From JAAYUK01 sp964392915 (lineage in GTDB: Bacteria; Nitrospirota; Thermodesulfovibrionia; Thermodesulfovibrionales; Dissulfurispiraceae), in NCBI GenBank assembly GCA_964392915.1, contig CAYMRS010000003.1:27463-91462 (forward strand): a stretch of DNA of 64,000 nt. The letters are read 5' to 3'. Both the position numbers and the translations under genes were made by a program. Positions 26,790-35,516 of this stretch are shown here, piece after piece. Under the pieces are notes generated by a model. It saw only the letters and a list, made by a program, of their open reading frames with translations. It had not been told where the DNA came from and did not search any database. How positions within the stretch are numbered: the stretch's first letter is position 1; every line of letters begins with the position of its first letter.

Positions 26790-27416
26790 ATGCGGAGAGA
26801 AACAGGAAGAATGGGCAACGAGCGCGGTTTTACGCTTGTGGAACTGGCGATTGTTCTGGTAATCATCGGCATCATTCTGGGCGCAGTGCTGAAGGGGCAG
26901 GAACTGATTAATAACGCCAAGAACAAGAGGCTTTATAACGTGTATAGAGAAGTCTCCGCCGCCGTGTATACCTATTACGATAAATACAATAAATATCCTG
27001 GGGATGATAACCTGGCAACCACGCGAGGCTGGACAGCGGGTGCCGTAGCGGTTGCGAACGGTAATGGCCAGGGATGGATTGACGGTACAGCTTTTTGTGC
27101 CGGCGGCAGCGCGACAGAATCCTGCCAGGCATGGTACCATATGCGTCTCGCAAATATTCTGAGCGGATCGGACACCACTTCTCCAACCCATCCGTATGGC
27201 GGCCGTGTTGCGCTGGGGCGGACAGATGCAATCATTGGCGGCTGGTCAAAACCAATGGGCGTCTGTTTTGAATGGCTCAACAATGAAACTGCCCGCTGGC
27301 TTGATAACACCTATGATGACGGCACTTTCAATACCGGATCAGTTCGTGGGAATGCCGACTATACTGCCGGAAGTCCGGATGCCGTAGTCGCCAACTGGAC
27401 GTGCATAGCTATCTGA
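26790..27416 (+). CDS. type IV pilin/pseudopilin-like protein
   Basis: A 208-residue class III signal protein. The prepilin peptidase site is RG13/F14TLVEL with the +5 glutamate E18, followed by one hydrophobic helix (AIVLVIIGIILGAVLKG). The globular domain has Cys residues (FCAGGSATESC, VCFEW, NWTCIAI) that could form disulfides, and YDKYNKYPGDD typical of pseudopilins. AAGGAGGAGA precedes the ATG. No secretion or pilus genes are adjacent, so it is an orphan. Confidence 0.85.
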   Translation: MRRETGRMGNERGFTLVELAIVLVIIGIILGAVLKGQELINNAKNKRLYNVYREVSAAVYTYYDKYNKYPGDDNLATTRGWTAGAVAVANGNGQGWIDGTAFCAGGSATESCQAWYHMRLANILSGSDTTSPTHPYGGRVALGRTDAIIGGWSKPMGVCFEWLNNETARWLDNTYDDGTFNTGSVRGNADYTAGSPDAVVANWTCIAI

Positions 27417-27432
27417 TGTGTTGATTTTCATG

Positions 27433-27458
27433 GAGGGAGGCAGGAATAGGCCTCCCTC
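27433..27458 (+). terminator. hairpin after the pilin gene
   Basis: GAGGGAGGC pairs with GCCTCCCTC around an 8-base loop, 17 bases after the stop. The following sequence is pyrimidine-rich rather than a pure U tract, so termination may be weak. Confidence 0.5.
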
Positions 27459-27573
27459 TCCCTGCTGTTCTTCCCGCCTTATGCGCTTGCGTTTTCCCGC
27501 CTTGCCAAAGCCGACTGATTCTGATAACCTCAAAATCAGATGATTCCACAGATAATTGCTGCCGGGAGAAACG

Positions 27574-28452
27574 ATGATAAAGCTTCGCGACGGTCTTGTT
27601 GAACTCTACAAAAAAGTTGCCACGTCCATTCCAAAGGACATCGAAGACGCGCTGAAAAACGCGGTGCAGGTCGAAACAGACCTTATGGTGAAGGAAGCGC
27701 TCGCCAATACGGTTGGAGCCTGCATAGCCGCCAGAACCGGCGCGACCGCAATCTGCGAAGACTCCGGACTGCCCGTTTTCTATGCCCGCGTCCCGAAAGG
27801 GCTGAGCCACCAGATGGTCCGTGACGTCATTCTCGACGCCACCCGGCTCGCAACCGAAAAAATCCCTCTGAAACCGAATGCTGTCGACAGCCTGACCGGC
27901 GAGAACAGCGGCAGCAATGTCGGGGCATCATTCCCGATGATTTTTCTTGAAGAGACGGATCAGAGCACTCTTTCTATTGACCTTATGCTTCGGGGCGGTC
28001 AGACAGAGCACCTCTCGAAGACCTATCGCCTGCCCGAGCAGATCGGCTGCGCAGGACTCGTTCCCGAACTGCTCGAAAACGGTCTGGCCGGGCGTTCGCT
28101 CAACGGCATGCGGGCCGGCGTGCTTGACGCGGTGCTGAGAGCTCAGGGAAAAGGATGCCCGCCGTATATCATCGGCATCGGCATCGGCGGAGCGAAAGAG
28201 CAGGTTGCTCTGCTTTCGAGCAGGCAGTTGCTCCGGAAGCTTCATGACACGAATCCCGACCCGCGCTGCGCTGAAGTCGAGGCGCAGATGCTTGCCGATA
28301 TCAATCGTCTCGCGCCCGGCGCAACAGGCTTTCCGGGGAAAACTATTGCGCTCGGCGTGAAGCTCGGGGTCGCGCATCGCCATCCGGAGTCGTTTCTGGT
28401 TGATATCTCTTTTTCTTGCTGGGCGCACCGCAGGGGAAGATTCATCTGGTAG
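27574..28452 (+). CDS. class I fumarate hydratase / L-tartrate dehydratase-type alpha subunit
   Basis: A 292-residue Fe-S hydrolyase subunit. CEDSGLPVF is the family Cys motif, GKGCPPYIIGIGIGG matches the second cysteine region, and the protein ends with VDISFSCWAHRRGR. It would bind a 4Fe-4S cluster and, with a beta subunit, interconvert fumarate and malate or a related acid. No beta subunit follows: the next gene is convergent and a terminator intervenes. Start 27574 has a GGGAGA Shine-Dalgarno. Confidence 0.85.
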   Translation: MIKLRDGLVELYKKVATSIPKDIEDALKNAVQVETDLMVKEALANTVGACIAARTGATAICEDSGLPVFYARVPKGLSHQMVRDVILDATRLATEKIPLKPNAVDSLTGENSGSNVGASFPMIFLEETDQSTLSIDLMLRGGQTEHLSKTYRLPEQIGCAGLVPELLENGLAGRSLNGMRAGVLDAVLRAQGKGCPPYIIGIGIGGAKEQVALLSSRQLLRKLHDTNPDPRCAEVEAQMLADINRLAPGATGFPGKTIALGVKLGVAHRHPESFLVDISFSCWAHRRGRFIW

Positions 28453-28500
28453 CGGGAAAAGGCCGGAAGCGCTGAAGGCGGGAAAAACGGAACTATGGGA

Positions 28501-28524
28501 GGGGGAATGCTGACGCATTCCCCC
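28501..28524 (+). terminator. strong hairpin terminator after the fumarase subunit gene
   Basis: Perfect 10-base stem GGGGGAATGC / GCATTCCCCC with a TGAC loop, followed by TTTGTATT. It lies between two convergent genes and marks the end of the fumarase alpha transcript. Confidence 0.8.
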
Positions 28525-28549
28525 TTTGTATTCTATGGATAAAATCAGG

Positions 28550-28969
28550 CTACTTGACGACGAGCACCGGACACTTCGAATAATCGACGACTTTTGAAGA
28601 AACGCTGCCCATAAGGAATTTCTTGGTTCCATGGCGGCCGTGGGAGCCGGTAATGATGAGGTCAACCTTCATCTTCTGGGCGGTCTCGAGTATCTTCTCG
28701 GCTGGGTCTCCCTGACGGACCAGCGTCTTCACATCCATGGATTTCCCGGAGAGAGTCTTCCGGATCTTCTCCATCGAATCGGTCGACTCCCGGGTGAGCG
28801 ACTCTACAATCTTGCTCCGTTCACTATCGGTCAGTTCGGTCAGATACAGTTCAGGCACAACCGTGAGGATCGTGAGCGACCCCTTCAGGTTGAGTGAAAG
28901 TTCTATGGCTTTTTTCAGCGCCTTGTCGGAAGCCTTTGAGCCATCGTGGGCAACGAGAATCTTTTGCAT
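28550..28969 (-). CDS. universal stress protein (UspA family)
   Basis: A 139-residue USP with N-terminal ILVAHDGSKASDKALKKA and the ATP-binding loop GSHGRHGTKKFLMGSVSSKV (G-2x-G-9x-G-S/T type). Single-domain form. USPs bind ATP or act as dimers under stress or anaerobiosis. It is monocistronic with an AGGAGG-type site upstream. Confidence 0.92.
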   Translation of the reverse strand: MQKILVAHDGSKASDKALKKAIELSLNLKGSLTILTVVPELYLTELTDSERSKIVESLTRESTDSMEKIRKTLSGKSMDVKTLVRQGDPAEKILETAQKMKVDLIITGSHGRHGTKKFLMGSVSSKVVDYSKCPVLVVK

Positions 28970-29064
28970 GAATGTCCTCCTTCATGTGCGATGCGGTCTG
29001 CCGGGGCGCTTCCGTTGAAGTTCATCGGCAGCGTCGCAGGCATTGACAAGTATTTTACCATAGT

Positions 29065-30456
29065 TTACCGGGACTTGGCATAAATGCGTATCGGAGTGCC
29101 GGTAAACCCGAATTCCGCGCGTATCGCTTTCTCGATATACCGGAGGTGCTGCTCATTTACCGACTGCTTCGAATTCACCACAAGATGAAACACCGGCGGC
29201 TCGGTGCCTGTCTGCGCCATATAATAAAACTTGGCCGGCTTCCCTTTGGTGCCGGGGAACGGGTGCGTGCTCAGCACGCGGGCGAGAAAGCGGTTCAGCA
29301 CGCCTGTTCCGATATGCTTCTTCCTCTCAGCCATCAGGTCGTTGATGAGCGAAAAAATGTTCGTGACGCGCTTGCGCTCAAGCCCCGATACCGTCACGAA
29401 CGGCGCGGCCGCCGCGAACCAGAGCCGGCGCTCTAGTTCCGAGCGGAGCTCCTTGAAGCGCTTTTCCGGGTTTTCAACAAGGTCCCACTTGTTAAAGAGC
29501 ACGATCAGGCTCTTGCCGAACTCCTCTGCCATGCCGGCAATGCGCTGCTCCTGCTCGACAACACCCTGCGTCGCATCGAGCAGCAGAATGGCGATGTCCG
29601 CGCGTTCAATGCTTTTTACCGCCCGCATAAGCGAAAGCCGCTCAACCGCCGCCTCGTCAACCTGTTTCGACTTCGACGTGCCGCGCAATGTCTTAGCGAA
29701 GCCTCCCATCTTCTTGCGGATGCCGGCGGTGTCGATAAAAAGATAGCGGTTGCCGTACCAGGTGCAGACGGAATCAATCGCGTCGCGCGTTGTTCCCGCG
29801 ACCGGGCTTACGATGAGACGTTTTTTGCCGAGCAACACGTTAATCAGCGTCGATTTGCCGACATTCGGCCTGCCGACGACCGCGATTTTCGGCAGCTCAT
29901 CGCGGGAATCCGCGTCATCTTCAGCAGAGCCTTCAGCAGGTATGTGTTCAGCGATCTTCTCCATAAGCTCTTCGTAGCCAAGCCCCGTCATCGCGGAAAC
30001 CGGAAAGATCTCCGGCGCGCCGGTGCTGTAAAACTCGAGCGCCCTTACCTCTTTGTCGGGTGAATCTATTTTATTGACTACCCAGTAAATCAGCTTGCCC
30101 GCGTTGCGCAGCATGACGGACATTTCAACATCGGTCGGGCTGAGCCCATCCTTTCCGTCGAGCAGGTGAATGATGAGGTCAGCCTCCTCCACCGCAAGCA
30201 GCGACTGCTCCCGCACCAGGCGCCCCATCTCCTCCGCCTCGTACGGAAGCCCCTCCGCGTAAAATCCGCCGGTGTCGATGACGGTAAAGTGGCGGCCTTC
30301 CCACTCGGCAATGCCGTAATTGCGGTCGCGGGTGATGCCGGGCATCTTCTCAGCAATGGCGATATTCCGCGGGCCTCCGGACCGTTTGAGCATCCGGTTG
30401 AAAAGTGTGGATTTGCCGACGTTCGGCTTGCCGATAATTGCTACGGTAAAACTCAT
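29065..30456 (-). CDS. der: ribosome-assembly GTPase Der (EngA)
   Basis: A 463-residue double GTPase: first G domain GKPNVGKST with NKID, second G domain GRPNVGKST with NKWD, and a C-terminal KH-like domain. It is needed for 50S maturation. The stop of the upstream response regulator overlaps its start by four bases (ATGA), linking it to the NtrYX-like operon. Confidence 0.96.
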   Translation of the reverse strand: MSFTVAIIGKPNVGKSTLFNRMLKRSGGPRNIAIAEKMPGITRDRNYGIAEWEGRHFTVIDTGGFYAEGLPYEAEEMGRLVREQSLLAVEEADLIIHLLDGKDGLSPTDVEMSVMLRNAGKLIYWVVNKIDSPDKEVRALEFYSTGAPEIFPVSAMTGLGYEELMEKIAEHIPAEGSAEDDADSRDELPKIAVVGRPNVGKSTLINVLLGKKRLIVSPVAGTTRDAIDSVCTWYGNRYLFIDTAGIRKKMGGFAKTLRGTSKSKQVDEAAVERLSLMRAVKSIERADIAILLLDATQGVVEQEQRIAGMAEEFGKSLIVLFNKWDLVENPEKRFKELRSELERRLWFAAAAPFVTVSGLERKRVTNIFSLINDLMAERKKHIGTGVLNRFLARVLSTHPFPGTKGKPAKFYYMAQTGTEPPVFHLVVNSKQSVNEQHLRYIEKAIRAEFGFTGTPIRIYAKSR

Positions 30457-31838
30457 TTGTCGTCCTGTTCTTTCAGATCGGCGATGCCGTATGAGCGAAT
30501 CTTTTTGTGGAGATTGCTGCGTTCAACGCCGATCGCTTCAGCGGTTCGTGAGACGTTTCCATCGTTTTCCTGGAGCTTCCGGAGGATGAAATCGCGTTCA
30601 AATGCTTCCCGTGCATCGCGCAGCGACCGCTGCAAAAAATAGATGTCCTGCCGTCCCGCATCCGCGGTCCCGAGTATTGAAAGCGCTTCGAGGTTCTTTC
30701 GGGTAACCGACGGTCCCGCGGTCATAATCATGACTCTCTCCACGGCATTCTTCAGCTCCCGGATGTTGCCCGGCCAGACGTGCGACTGAAGGGCGCTGAT
30801 CGCGTCGGGGTGAAACTTCTTCGGGCGGACGCCGTTTTCAGCGACAAACGCCTCCGCGAAAAATTCGACCAGCTCCGGAATGTCGTCCGGCCGCTCGCGC
30901 AGCGGCGGGATCGTGAGCGGTATAACGTTGAGGCGGTAAAAGAGGTCTTCCCGGAACGCCCCTTTTTTCACTTCGTCAGAGAGGTTCTTGTTTGTCGCGG
31001 CAATCACGCGCACATCTACCGTGATGTTTTTGTTGCCGCCCACGCGCTGAAAGGTCTGCGTCTCTATCACGCGGAGCACTTTAGCCTGCGTCGGCAGCGA
31101 CATGTCGCCGATTTCATCGAGAAAAAGAGTCCCCTCGTGCGCAAGCTCGAACTTGCCGTTTTTCTTGTCCGACGCGCCGGTGAACGAACCTTTTTCGTGG
31201 CCGAAGAGTTCGCTTTCGATAAGCTCCTGCGGTATTGCCGCACAGTTCACCTCCACAAACGGCCCTTCAGCCCGGGCGCTCTGCTCATGAAGCTGCCGCG
31301 CCACAAGTTCTTTGCCGGTGCCGCTCTCGCCGAGAATCAGCACCCGCGCGCTGCCCTGGGAAGCCATGGCTATCTGATCGCGCAGAATGCGCATCGGCTG
31401 GGAATTTCCCACAAGCCGCCAGGTGCGCGACAGATCCTCCTTGAGCAGAAGATTCGCGCCCTCCAGCCGCTGCCGCTCCATTGCGAGCCTCGCCACCAGA
31501 ATAACGCGCTCAATAGAGCTGAACGGCTTTTCGAGAAAGTCGTACGCGCCGTCTCTCGTGGCTTTCACCGCAACCTCTATGGTGCCGTGTCCTGACATCA
31601 TTACCACCGGCACCTTGGGCCGCAACTCCTTGAGGCGCGCGAGCGCCTCGACGCCGTCCATTTCGGGAAGCCAGACATCGAGGAATACTATATCCGGACA
31701 ATGTTCAGCGGCACGCTCAATGGCTTCCTCTCCCGATGCGGCGGTAATTACGGCATACCCTTCATCCTCGAACAGTCCGGTCATCGATTCACGGATTCCG
31801 GCTTCGTCATCAACAATCAATACAGTTTTCTTCGCCAT
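30453..31838 (-). CDS. sigma-54-dependent response regulator (NtrX-like)
   Basis: A 461-residue activator: receiver domain with IVFLDVWLPEMDG, AAA+ domain with GESGTGKE and the loop variant GSFTGA, and a C-terminal Fis-type helix-turn-helix (VSRTAEAIGVERSNLHKKI). Start 31838 (MAKKTVLIVDDE) has GAGG spaced before it; an earlier start at 31856 is less likely. Partner of the adjacent NtrY-like kinase. Confidence 0.92.
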   Translation of the reverse strand: MAKKTVLIVDDEAGIRESMTGLFEDEGYAVITAASGEEAIERAAEHCPDIVFLDVWLPEMDGVEALARLKELRPKVPVVMMSGHGTIEVAVKATRDGAYDFLEKPFSSIERVILVARLAMERQRLEGANLLLKEDLSRTWRLVGNSQPMRILRDQIAMASQGSARVLILGESGTGKELVARQLHEQSARAEGPFVEVNCAAIPQELIESELFGHEKGSFTGASDKKNGKFELAHEGTLFLDEIGDMSLPTQAKVLRVIETQTFQRVGGNKNITVDVRVIAATNKNLSDEVKKGAFREDLFYRLNVIPLTIPPLRERPDDIPELVEFFAEAFVAENGVRPKKFHPDAISALQSHVWPGNIRELKNAVERVMIMTAGPSVTRKNLEALSILGTADAGRQDIYFLQRSLRDAREAFERDFILRKLQENDGNVSRTAEAIGVERSNLHKKIRSYGIADLKEQDDK

Positions 31839-31885
31839 CCTTATCCTCGCAACCATCAGTAATCACTGCCTTTGCTTCTTGTTTT

Positions 31886-31912
31886 TCCCTGCTGTATTCT
31901 GAATTCATTCTT
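31886..31912. repeat. half copy of family A repeat
   Basis: TGTATTCTGAATTCATTCTTCC between the NtrY and NtrX genes carries one edge of the family A element; the other arm is absent. Confidence 0.35.
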
Positions 31913-31917
31913 CCAGT

Positions 31918-33939
31918 CTACCCCGGAATCTCTATGCGGAATATGCTTCCCTGCGGCCGGTTGTCGCGGACGATGATGCGGCCGCCATGCTCCTTGATGA
32001 TTTTATCGGCAATGGCGAGCCCGAGGCCGGTGCCGCCCTTCCGCTTCGAAAAGTACGGCAGAAAGAGCTGCTCCTTTTCGGCATCCGGAATGCCGGGGCC
32101 GGTATCGGCAATCTCGATAATCAGCATGCCTCCCTCGATACGGACCGACAGCGAAAGCGTACCGCGGCCCTGCATGGCCTTTACGGCATTGTCCATGATG
32201 TTGATCAGCACCCGCTTGCACTGGCTCCGGTCGAGGGAGACCTGCGGAAGGTCATCAGGGAGCGCGACCTGCAGTGTCAGTTCGCGGAAGCTGCGGAAGA
32301 GCGACACAGCCGACTCGACGAACTCCCGGATGTCGGTCTGCTCGCGGTGTATCTCCGGCAGTTTCCCGTATTTGGTGAACACGTCAACCAGATGCTGCAG
32401 GCTCTCGACCTCGGTGATGATGGTGCGGGCCGATTTTTCGAAAACCGCATCAAAGTCGGCGTCCCTGCGCTGCCACTTTTTCATGAGGCGCTCCGCCGAC
32501 AGCTTTATCGGCGTCAGCGGATTTTTGATTTCGTGCGTGATCCGCCGCGCCACTTCCTGCCAGGCGACCGCCTTCTGCGCCTTGATGACATCGGTGAGGT
32601 CGTCAAAGACAATCAGAAAGCCGATGGCGCCGCCGGTTTCCGGGTCGCGAATCGCGGTCACAAACACACGGAGAATGAGCATTGCCCCGCGCACGCTCAG
32701 CTTTACTTCCCGCACCGTCTGCGGTATGCGCCCCGCGACAAGGGCTGCCGCCATTTCGGCAAGGTCTTCGGAGCCGAGGTGCTGTATGAGTTCCTGATAG
32801 TTCCTGCGCTCTGCGTCTTCCGGTTTGATGCCGAGGATGGAGCAGGCTTTTTTGTTGACGTTCTGAATCCGGCCGCGGGTGTTCAGCACGAGCACTCCGG
32901 AGTTGATGTTCTGCAGGATGTTCGAGAGGAACAGCTCCCGTTTCTGCAGGTCACCAATGGCGCGCTCAATCTGTTCCTTGTTGCCCTTGAGCTGCAAGAC
33001 CATACTGTTGAACGAGGTTATCAGCAGCCCTATTTCGTCTTCGCTTTTTTCTTCAACTGTGACGTCGAGATTTCCCTGTCCCACCTCCTGCGTGGCCTCG
33101 GCAAGCTTCTGAATAGGAATGGTGATGCCGCGTGAGAGCTTCATCGCGAGCCATATGCCTGCGAAGATCATGAGAAGCGTGATAAACCCGAGAATGAGCA
33201 CGTAGGTCGTACGGAGCGGCACCTTGAACGACTCCAGCTTGATATGTTCTTCATAGAGGCTCCGGATTTTTTCGGTCTCCTCGGAAATGGTCTTCGGCAG
33301 CCTGAAATCAACAACAACGACTCCCCGCGAACCTCCGCGTCCGTCCGGCACCATCGCGCGGATGACGTCGCCGTCGACGGATGAGATGACCTCGGTGCCC
33401 TTTTTCCCGCGGAACGCGTCGCGCATGACATCGCTTGCGTCCTTCGGCGGAGAAGCGAGGCGCATTACCTCCATCCCGTGAACAACCGATGCGTTCCCCC
33501 GCGCCGCTTCTTCCGCCGCCATGAGCACGCGCGCGCGGCCGAAATCGTAAAAAGAGCGGGCAAGCTCGACCGACCGCACGAACGGCTCCTTCATCTGCGG
33601 CGAGAAGATACGGTTGAAATAATTGGTCGCCAGCCCGCTCGATACGATAAACAGCAGTGTTGACGGCAGCAGCAGCATGACGACGAAAATCGATGCCAGC
33701 TTAATCTGGAACTTGTGCCCAAGCAGGCCCTTCCTGCTCTCGGCGTAGAGCCGGTAGACGCTCCTGCCGACAAAGAACATCAGGGTGATGAGCGCGATGA
33801 TATTCACCGTCAGCAGCCCGACAAGGAGAAACCGCGTTGCGATGTCCACGGTCGGCAGCTTGATGAAGTGGAACATGACGGCGGTGATTCCGGCGACGAT
33901 GACGATCAGAACCGCGAGAATGGCGAAGGTGCGGAGCAC
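31918..33939 (-). CDS. membrane sensor histidine kinase (NtrY-like)
   Basis: A 673-residue kinase: three or so N-terminal membrane helices, a periplasmic segment, a further helix (YVLILGFITLLMIFAGIWLA), HAMP, PAS (around NINSGVLVLNTRGRIQNVN), HisKA with the NtrY-type H-box THEIKNPLTPIKLSAERL, and HATPase with DTGPGIP and GTGLGLA. Downstream NtrX-like regulator and upstream DUF4390 gene fit the NtrYX arrangement. Confidence 0.92.
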   Translation of the reverse strand: MLRTFAILAVLIVIVAGITAVMFHFIKLPTVDIATRFLLVGLLTVNIIALITLMFFVGRSVYRLYAESRKGLLGHKFQIKLASIFVVMLLLPSTLLFIVSSGLATNYFNRIFSPQMKEPFVRSVELARSFYDFGRARVLMAAEEAARGNASVVHGMEVMRLASPPKDASDVMRDAFRGKKGTEVISSVDGDVIRAMVPDGRGGSRGVVVVDFRLPKTISEETEKIRSLYEEHIKLESFKVPLRTTYVLILGFITLLMIFAGIWLAMKLSRGITIPIQKLAEATQEVGQGNLDVTVEEKSEDEIGLLITSFNSMVLQLKGNKEQIERAIGDLQKRELFLSNILQNINSGVLVLNTRGRIQNVNKKACSILGIKPEDAERRNYQELIQHLGSEDLAEMAAALVAGRIPQTVREVKLSVRGAMLILRVFVTAIRDPETGGAIGFLIVFDDLTDVIKAQKAVAWQEVARRITHEIKNPLTPIKLSAERLMKKWQRRDADFDAVFEKSARTIITEVESLQHLVDVFTKYGKLPEIHREQTDIREFVESAVSLFRSFRELTLQVALPDDLPQVSLDRSQCKRVLINIMDNAVKAMQGRGTLSLSVRIEGGMLIIEIADTGPGIPDAEKEQLFLPYFSKRKGGTGLGLAIADKIIKEHGGRIIVRDNRPQGSIFRIEIPG

Positions 33940-33942
33940 GGG

Positions 33943-34548
33943 TTACGGCTCCGGCACGATTGGCAGAGTAAACGCCCGTGAGTAGCGCACGACAGTGAAC
34001 TCCGTTTCGGGAATGAAGAAGAGCAGGTACTTGATGAGCGGCGGCAGTTTTCTTATTCTCGATTCGGCCGTTACCTTCACGTAATAGGTGCCGGGGTCCA
34101 GCTCCTTCACGTTCGTGATTTTGAGATTCCGCAGGCCGAGCGCCCACGCGTTCATGCTCTCAACATCCTTGAACCGTTTTTCCTGAATGATGTCTCCGTC
34201 CGTTATTCTTGCCGCGAACTCACGCTTGATGGGGTCGCTCTTGAGCGTAATCCTGACTTTCCTGGCAAGGATGTACTCGTCCGGGACAAATGAGCGGATG
34301 CCCATCATTTCAACTGTCAGAAGCAGTTCTTTCGAAAGACCCTGCTTCATTTCCTCGGCAAAAGAGGCATCCGGAACGAGAGTAGTCGTTACCAGCAAAT
34401 CCTGCCCACGGAACGCGAGTTCGACACCCTGAAGCTCCGCCGCCTGGCTGTCGGCGGGCGCAGCGAGCAGAAAAGCCGCGATGAGCAGAACGTGCGCAAT
34501 CCAGTTCGGCAGGAAAAGAATCCTTATCGGAAGGGATGCGGTTTTCAT
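33943..34548 (-). CDS. DUF4390 domain protein, exported
   Basis: A 201-residue protein with an N-terminal signal segment ending near AAPADSQA, then a mainly beta domain (VELAFRGQDLLVTTTLVPDA) and a C-terminal FIPETEFTVVRYSRAF. DUF4390 genes commonly sit directly before ntrY-type kinase genes, as here (3-base gap); a role in periplasmic sensing is inferred from that. Start 34548 is chosen because TATAAT ends seven bases before it. Confidence 0.8.
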   Translation of the reverse strand: MKTASLPIRILFLPNWIAHVLLIAAFLLAAPADSQAAELQGVELAFRGQDLLVTTTLVPDASFAEEMKQGLSKELLLTVEMMGIRSFVPDEYILARKVRITLKSDPIKREFAARITDGDIIQEKRFKDVESMNAWALGLRNLKITNVKELDPGTYYVKVTAESRIRKLPPLIKYLLFFIPETEFTVVRYSRAFTLPIVPEP

Positions 34549-34555
34549 TGTGTTC

Positions 34556-34564
34556 ATTATACCA
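34556..34564 (-). promoter_or_regulatory. extended -10 promoter for DUF4390-ntrY-ntrX-der
   Basis: TGGTATAAT on the minus strand, seven bases before the chosen ATG. No Shine-Dalgarno is visible, so the operon probably starts with a leaderless message. Confidence 0.55.
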
Positions 34565-34661
34565 CACTGCCGGAGTCATGGGATAAGAACAAATTGATAA
34601 TAAAGGAGTTTTTACAGGCATGCGTAATGAAACAAGGGAAAAGGGGCAATAGGCTACATGT

Positions 34662-34775
34662 TTAATGCCCCTGACGGTAATCTCTCAACGCGCTATTGAT
34701 AAGTGTTTGATAGCCTTCTTTATTTTCGCTGGCGAGTTTTTTAAATTGTCCTGTGTGGACAGGAACGTATGCCAT
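34662..34775 (-). CDS. 37-residue ORF with a BrnA-like C-terminal motif, coupled to the antitoxin gene
   Basis: The ATG overlaps the antitoxin stop (TAATG) and reads MAYVPVHTGQFKKLASENKE followed by GYQTLINSALRDYRQGH and TAA. The second half matches the GYQTRINxxLRxY motif at the end of BrnA/COG3514 antitoxins. A toxin gene would be expected in this slot. It may be a truncated gene or a real minimal partner. Confidence 0.45.
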   Translation of the reverse strand: MAYVPVHTGQFKKLASENKEGYQTLINSALRDYRQGH

Positions 34776-35041
34776 TATTTCTGCAGCCCCAGAGCGGCCA
34801 GCATGTCCTCGATGCGATCGTACTGAGTCAAATCCTCGCCACGCGCCGTCTTTTCAAAAGTAGCGATGGTGGTTTTGTTCGGGATCTTTACGGCAAAAGG
34901 CCTACCGTTATGCAGAGCCACCTGAGCATAAAAAAGATTGATCGCATCGGTGCTCATGAGACCCAACTGCTTGAAAATATGCTCGGCTTTTTCCTTCAAG
35001 TCCGGGGCAGTCCTTGCACGTATCATTGCTGTTCTCGACAT
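34775..35041 (-). CDS. RelB/DinJ family antitoxin
   Basis: An 88-residue antitoxin: MSRTAMIRARTAPDLKEKAE and IFKQLGLMSTDAINLFYAQV are the ribbon-helix-helix DinJ core, followed by GRPFAVKIPNKTT. AAGGAGG precedes the ATG. DinJ normally precedes a YafQ/RelE toxin; here only a 37-codon ORF follows. An AACTG-CAGCA-CAGTT repeat just upstream (35062-35076) could be its operator. Confidence 0.85.
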   Translation of the reverse strand: MSRTAMIRARTAPDLKEKAEHIFKQLGLMSTDAINLFYAQVALHNGRPFAVKIPNKTTIATFEKTARGEDLTQYDRIEDMLAALGLQK

Positions 35042-35099
35042 GGTTGCACCTCCTTCTCACTTAACTGCAGCACAGTTGGGGTACAATGTCTAATCACTG

Positions 35100-35227
35100 A
35101 TTCTTCCCCTCGCTTCGCTCGGGGAAGAATGAGGCAGTTGAGCCGGAACTCCTGTCACCCTCGCTCCGCTCGGGCGAAGAACCAGGAGTTCGAAACCGAC
35201 CGCTTCGCGGCGGCTCAACTGCCTCAT
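35100..35227. repeat. nested palindromic (REP/BIME-like) element
   Basis: Two structures touch. ATTCTTCCCC (35100-35109) pairs with GGGGAAGAAT (35121-35130). Next, ATGAGGCAGTTGAGCCG (35129-35145) pairs perfectly with 35211-35227; inside it GAACTCCTG (35146-35154) pairs with CAGGAGTTC (35183-35191). CCCTCGCTYCGCTCGGG occurs in both units. This looks like a paired REP or hairpin-ended element rather than a terminator. Confidence 0.7.
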
Positions 35228-35240
35228 TATCCCGGATTTG

Positions 35241-35516
35241 TCATTTGGCTTTTGTCCCTTGGCCGTCACTCCGGCGTGCAGCGAGGAAGGCGGGAGTCCT
35301 TCTTCCTTCTTCATACTCAAAGCCGGTCATGCGGGCTTCAGCCGCCTGCATAATGCCCTGCGCTGTTTCCAGATCCACAATCCGCCTCCGGAAATAGAAG
35401 GCGAGGACATTTCTGAATTCACTGCGGAACAGAACTGGAGCGGCCCACGCCGGATATTTGCGCAGAATCATTTCGACCTCTTCAGACCGCTCGCTGTTCA
35501 CGAAGAGATATATCAA
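35241..35516 (-). pseudogene. truncated PIN-domain (VapC-like) toxin
   Basis: The frame IYLFVNSERSEEVEMILRKY and WAAPVLFRSEFRNVLAFYF is the PIN fold. The first strand with the catalytic DTN-type Asp is missing: the frame opens at a TTG where the CAATTCTCAAGTCTAACC repeat begins. The C terminus runs into repeat-like sequence. No antitoxin precedes it. It is probably inactive. Confidence 0.65.

Noticed and set aside
28501..28524. Hairpin read as an attachment or phage site
   Set aside because: A U-rich tail and convergent genes make it an ordinary terminator.
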